Part shown: positions 61,242-64,000 of the stretch, piece after piece
Numbering within the stretch: the first letter of the stretch is position 1
Layout of the letters: every line of letters begins with the position of its first letter
From: Streptomyces rhizosphaerihabitans
GTDB taxonomy: Bacteria > Actinomycetota > Actinomycetes > Streptomycetales > Streptomycetaceae
DNA length: 64,000 nucleotides
NCBI RefSeq assembly: GCF_025399795.1
Contig: NZ_JAODTZ010000029.1
Coordinates: forward strand, 62,001-126,000
Direction of reading: 5' to 3'
Program-made: the position numbers and the translations under genes
Notes under the pieces: generated by a model
What the model saw: the letters and a program-made list of their open reading frames with translations, nothing else
The model's database searches: none
What the model was told of the DNA's origin: nothing

Positions 61242-61682
61242 ATGGCAACGGGCGATGCTCTTTCCACCCACGTCTTCGGCGTGCAGCTCGGCGGCTATCT
61301 GGTCGAGTCGATCCAGGAGATCAGCGGACTGACCGTCGAGGAGGAGGTCGTCGAGGTCAAGCAGGTCAGCGCGGAGGGCAAGCAGATCATCCGCAAGCAG
61401 CCCGGCGCCCGGCAGGCAGGTGAGATCACGATCACCCGGGGACTCGACCAGAGCAGCGAGTTCACCAAGTGGATCAAGGAGACCCTGAACAACGGCGCCG
61501 TGAACTCCGCGCGGCAGAACCTCACCATCGAGATCAAGGACACCGAGGGCAACACGGTGCGCCGTATCCAGCTGATGCAGGGCTGGGCCTCCAAGTGGGA
61601 GGGCCCGTCCCTGAAGGCGGGCGAGTCGTCTCCGGCCACCGAGTCGGTCACGATCGTGTTCGAGGAGATCATCGTCGAATGA
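61242..61682 (+). CDS. Inner tube protein (T4 gp19/Hcp-like)
   Basis: 146 residues. The fold-specific sequence DALSTHVFGVQLGGYLVESIQEISGLTVEEEVVEVKQ and the central SEFTKWIKETLNN are the hallmark of tail-tube proteins of contractile systems. It polymerises as hexameric rings inside the sheath to make the needle. It overlaps the next gene by ATGA. Confidence 0.95.
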   Translation: MATGDALSTHVFGVQLGGYLVESIQEISGLTVEEEVVEVKQVSAEGKQIIRKQPGARQAGEITITRGLDQSSEFTKWIKETLNNGAVNSARQNLTIEIKDTEGNTVRRIQLMQGWASKWEGPSLKAGESSPATESVTIVFEEIIVE

Positions 61683-62173
61683 GGCGTCGTACGGTGACGG
61701 CGGGCAACCTGGAGGAGATCCTCCAGGCGACGGAGCCCGCCCAGGCGCCGGAGCGGACGGCGGCACCTCCCGCCGCCGCCCCGCCGCGCCGCGAGGACCA
61801 CGGGCTGCGCACCGAGTTCGAGTTCGAGCTGCCGCGCGGGTACGTCGACGAGGCGGGCACGGTGCACCGCCACGGCTCGATGCGCCTGGCCACGGCCCGT
61901 GACGAACTGCGGCCCCAGATCGACCTGCGGGTCAAGGAGAACCCGGCGTACCTGAGCGTGGTGCTGCTGAGCCAGGTGATCACCCGGATCGGCTCGATCA
62001 GCGATGTGCACGCCGGGATCGTGGAGCGGATGTACGCCACCGACGTCGCCTTCCTCCAGGACTTCTACCGCCGGGTCAACAGCGAGGGCCACACCCGTGC
62101 GGCGGTGACCTGTCCGCACTGCGAGGGCGGCTTCGAGGTCGACCTCTCGGGTGGGCGCCTGGGGGAATCGTGA
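61679..62173 (+). CDS. Tail assembly protein with C-terminal zinc-finger-like motif
   Basis: 164 residues from ATG 61679. A Pro/Ala-rich N-terminus precedes a conserved core (LRTEFEFELPRGYVDEAGTVHRHGSMRLATARDELRP, RIGSISDVHAGIVERMYATDVAFLQDFYRRVN) and a short CPHC.GG.EVDL metal-binding-like end. Such small genes follow the tube gene in eCIS and phage-tail clusters and resemble tail assembly chaperone-like proteins. Coupled to both neighbours by four-base overlaps. Confidence 0.88.
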   Translation: MRRRTVTAGNLEEILQATEPAQAPERTAAPPAAAPPRREDHGLRTEFEFELPRGYVDEAGTVHRHGSMRLATARDELRPQIDLRVKENPAYLSVVLLSQVITRIGSISDVHAGIVERMYATDVAFLQDFYRRVNSEGHTRAAVTCPHCEGGFEVDLSGGRLGES

Positions 62174-62328
62174 CGTACGCCCTTCCCCGGCTCCGGGAGG
62201 AGATCGCGTACATCGCCTACCACTTCCACTGGCGGCGCGAGGAGATCCTCGACCTGACCCACGACGAGCGCCGGCAGTGGGTGGCGGAGATCGCCCGTAT
62301 CAACACCCGTGTGAACGAAGGCGGTTGA
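62170..62328 (+). CDS. Small DUF6760-like protein
   Basis: 52 residues from GTG 62170, whose codon overlaps the previous stop (GTGA). The sequence is helical and rich in aromatic and charged residues (LPRLREEIAYIAYHFHWRREEIL, LTHDERRQWVAEIARIN). Very short proteins of this type (DUF6760) sit at this place in Streptomyces eCIS clusters, like tape-measure-associated phage-tail ORFs. It is easily missed because of its size. Confidence 0.8.
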   Translation: MTYALPRLREEIAYIAYHFHWRREEILDLTHDERRQWVAEIARINTRVNEGG

Positions 62329-62332
62329 GCAC

Positions 62333-64000
62333 ATGGCATGGCGGGACAGGCTGCGCCGCCGGGCCGCCGCGCCGGACATCGCGGGCCCCGGGTCGCCGGG
62401 CGCGACCGGCACCCCGGGTCCGTCCGTGACCGGCGACCCGGGCTCCGCCGTGCCCGGAGACTGGGACGGCGGCTGGCGCCGTACCGTCGCGCCGGAACTC
62501 ACCGTGTCCCGCGCCCCGTTGGGCGTCAGCGACGGCCTCGCCTTCCGCGCGGGCCTCGCCGCCTGGCAGAACCCGTCCTTCGACGCCGGCCTCGGCCACG
62601 CCCTGCTGCCCACCGCCCCGGCCGGCCTGGTGAGCGGCGTCACGCGCCCGGCCGCCGCCCCCCAGCACACCCACAGCGCCGGGGGTCCGCTGCTGCTCCG
62701 GGCACTGCGTCCGGAGGGAGCGGACGGGCCGGGGGAGAGCGAGGGCACGGCGGACGCGCCGACAACCCAGGTCTCACGCCGGACCCGTCCGGGCGCACGG
62801 CCATCCGGCCCGGCACCCCTCGCGCGGTCATCCGGCCCGGCACCCCTGGGGGAGCGTTCCGGCGACAACAGCACTGCGGGGAAGGGTCGTTCGGGCGACG
62901 CCGGGCGGGCCCGCGGCCTCACGTCCGCGCACTCGCCCGCCGTGCTCTCCTCGTCGCCCTCCGCTGCCCGGCAGGCCGCGCAGCCGGGCGCCGGCCCGGT
63001 CGTGACGCCGGCTGCTCCCGCGACCCCGCTGGTACGACGCGTGGCGGTGGTCCCGCCTGCGGCCGCTGACGGGGCCATGGCCCGGCCCGCTGCCAGGACG
63101 CGGCCCGCCCCGGCCGAGCCGTCCCGTCCGCCGACCGGTTCCGGGGGCCGTACGCCTTCCGGACCGGCCGTCCAACGCACCGCGGCGGGGCCACAGCCCG
63201 CCGGGGGAGCCAGGCAGCCGGAGGCATCCCGTGCCGTCGACTCCGACGTGTCCCACCCGGCCGTCCGGCTCCGCCCGGTGGGGCCTGCGCTGACCGTCGC
63301 CCGGCGCCCCGCCGGACCCGCGCGCCGGGTCCCCGCCCTGTGGCCCGCCGCCGCACCGGCGCCCGGCAGCGCCACCACCCCTGACCCACCCGGCCCGGCG
63401 TCCGCCCCCGTGCAGCGCGCCGCCACGCGCGAGGTCGGCCGCGGGCCCCTTGGCGCCCCGCTGAGTGAACTACCCTCCACGGCGACACCGTTGCCGCAGA
63501 GCACCCCCGCGCCCGGCGCCGGATCCGCGACCGGTCCGGCGCTGCCCGTCGTCCAGCGCCAGGCGGAAGGCGGGGGCGGCACTCCGGGACCGTACGGCGG
63601 CGGTACGAGGGGAACGGCGCCCGCCGTCCCGCGCCGGACCCCCGGCCCCGGCAACCGCGGGGCACGCGCGCGTGGCGGCCTCGGCGCGCCGCTGTCCGCG
63701 CTGCCGCCGAGCGCCGAGGTGCCCGGTACCGCCGCGTCCGGTGCCCGCGCCTCCCGCCCGGACATCCAGCGTGCTGCGACCCATCAGGACCCGAGGTCCG
63801 GCGCCGCTCCGGCGCCGCCCACGCCGGACCGCGACCGGACGCCCACCGAGGCCGCACCCCGCACGCCGGGCGCGCCGCTGCTGGGGACGGGCGACGTCCA
63901 ACGCCGCCTCGCGAACCCGTCCGCCACCGGGGGCAGCATGCCGCCCGGCCCCGCGGACCACGGAAACGGGCCCGCCACACCGCTGGTGACGCCGTCCGCA
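62333..64000 (+). CDS. Long Pro/Ala/Arg-rich injection-system protein with VQR motifs, 5' part
   Basis: At least 556 residues from ATG 62333, open to the window end with no stop in this frame. The N-terminal ~110 residues look folded (VSRAPLGVSDGLAFRAGLAAWQ, HALLPTAPAGL). The rest is disordered, with recurring modules that pair GAPLS.LP with VQR.A: VQR at about 63169, 63411 and 63550, IQR at 63768 and VQR at 63897. The DUF4157 protein has the same VQR just before its C-terminal domain. It begins four bases after the small upstream gene and so belongs to the structural operon. It could be a baseplate, fibre or cargo-handling protein. No family recognised. Confidence 0.8.
   Translation, partial: MAWRDRLRRRAAAPDIAGPGSPGATGTPGPSVTGDPGSAVPGDWDGGWRRTVAPELTVSRAPLGVSDGLAFRAGLAAWQNPSFDAGLGHALLPTAPAGLVSGVTRPAAAPQHTHSAGGPLLLRALRPEGADGPGESEGTADAPTTQVSRRTRPGARPSGPAPLARSSGPAPLGERSGDNSTAGKGRSGDAGRARGLTSAHSPAVLSSSPSAARQAAQPGAGPVVTPAAPATPLVRRVAVVPPAAADGAMARPAARTRPAPAEPSRPPTGSGGRTPSGPAVQRTAAGPQPAGGARQPEASRAVDSDVSHPAVRLRPVGPALTVARRPAGPARRVPALWPAAAPAPGSATTPDPPGPASAPVQRAATREVGRGPLGAPLSELPSTATPLPQSTPAPGAGSATGPALPVVQRQAEGGGGTPGPYGGGTRGTAPAVPRRTPGPGNRGARARGGLGAPLSALPPSAEVPGTAASGARASRPDIQRAATHQDPRSGAAPAPPTPDRDRTPTEAAPRTPGAPLLGTGDVQRRLANPSATGGSMPPGPADHGNGPATPLVTPSA

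Noticed and set aside
59628..61682. Prophage tail module
   Set aside because: No capsid, portal, terminase or integrase. The AAA ATPase, DUF4255 and DUF4157 genes define an eCIS.
62065..63765. Long minus-strand frame opposite the Pro/Ala-rich gene
   Set aside because: High GC keeps the antisense frame open. The plus frame continues the operon with tight spacing and no stop.

Overview
The window is a 64 kb piece of a Streptomyces-type actinomycete chromosome. Evidence for this is the very high G+C content, the strong G/C bias at third codon positions, GTG/TTG starts, many four-base stop/start overlaps and several apparently leaderless genes. The families are also typical: tandem DesK-like histidine kinase/NarL pairs, purA beside a diacylglycerol-kinase-like gene, ybaB-recR-DUF5063, and ask-asd followed by an ECF-like sigma factor. 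No rRNA, tRNA or CRISPR array was seen.

Layout. 1-5691: end of an acyltransferase-3 membrane protein, then two tandem histidine kinase/response regulator pairs that look like a duplication. 5853-10535: a cytochrome P450, an ABC-type antibiotic-exporter-like pair, and its divergent MarR/GbsR-like regulator. 10700-13288: a 41-bp minisatellite, a lipid-kinase-like gene with a degenerate catalytic motif, and purA. 13433-21970: a sugar locus on the minus strand (GH127 beta-L-arabinofuranosidase, solute-binding lipoprotein, two ABC permeases, and a secreted clan-A-like glycosidase with a ricin-type lectin domain) with a divergent LacI regulator. 22081-23633: a lone tnpB element with hairpin ends and an in-frame repeat insertion inside tnpB. 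23749-27196: small conserved genes, a GntR regulator and a class III aminotransferase. 27585-34090: a Ser/Thr kinase with an extracellular domain, a PstS-like membrane protein, a SLATT-like membrane protein, and ybaB-recR-DUF5063. 34376-38954: ask (with an internal start for a beta subunit), asd, a sigma factor and its probable membrane-bound partner, with a DasR-like palindrome upstream. 39121-47945: SURF1, an NTF2-like protein, an S9 peptidase, a TrkA/RCK membrane protein, and a large secreted FG-GAP-repeat protein. 48129-48706: a frameshifted P-loop pseudogene and decayed, relatively AT-rich DNA.

From 48707 to the right edge lies one end of a contractile injection system (eCIS). It contains a membrane CARDB-like protein, a LuxR-type regulator, a TolB-propeller secreted protein, a Pvc16-like DUF4255 protein, an AAA+ ATPase, a DUF4157 candidate effector, then sheath, tube, a tail assembly protein, a 52-aa DUF6760-like protein, and the start of a long Pro/Ala-rich protein with recurring VQR motifs. 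The cluster runs off the window. Sheath and tube form the contractile needle, the ATPase and DUF4255 protein are standard assembly partners, and the DUF4157 protein is the best cargo candidate. Its C-terminal half carries motifs resembling glutamine-synthetase-fold amidoligases, which is the most interesting lead here.
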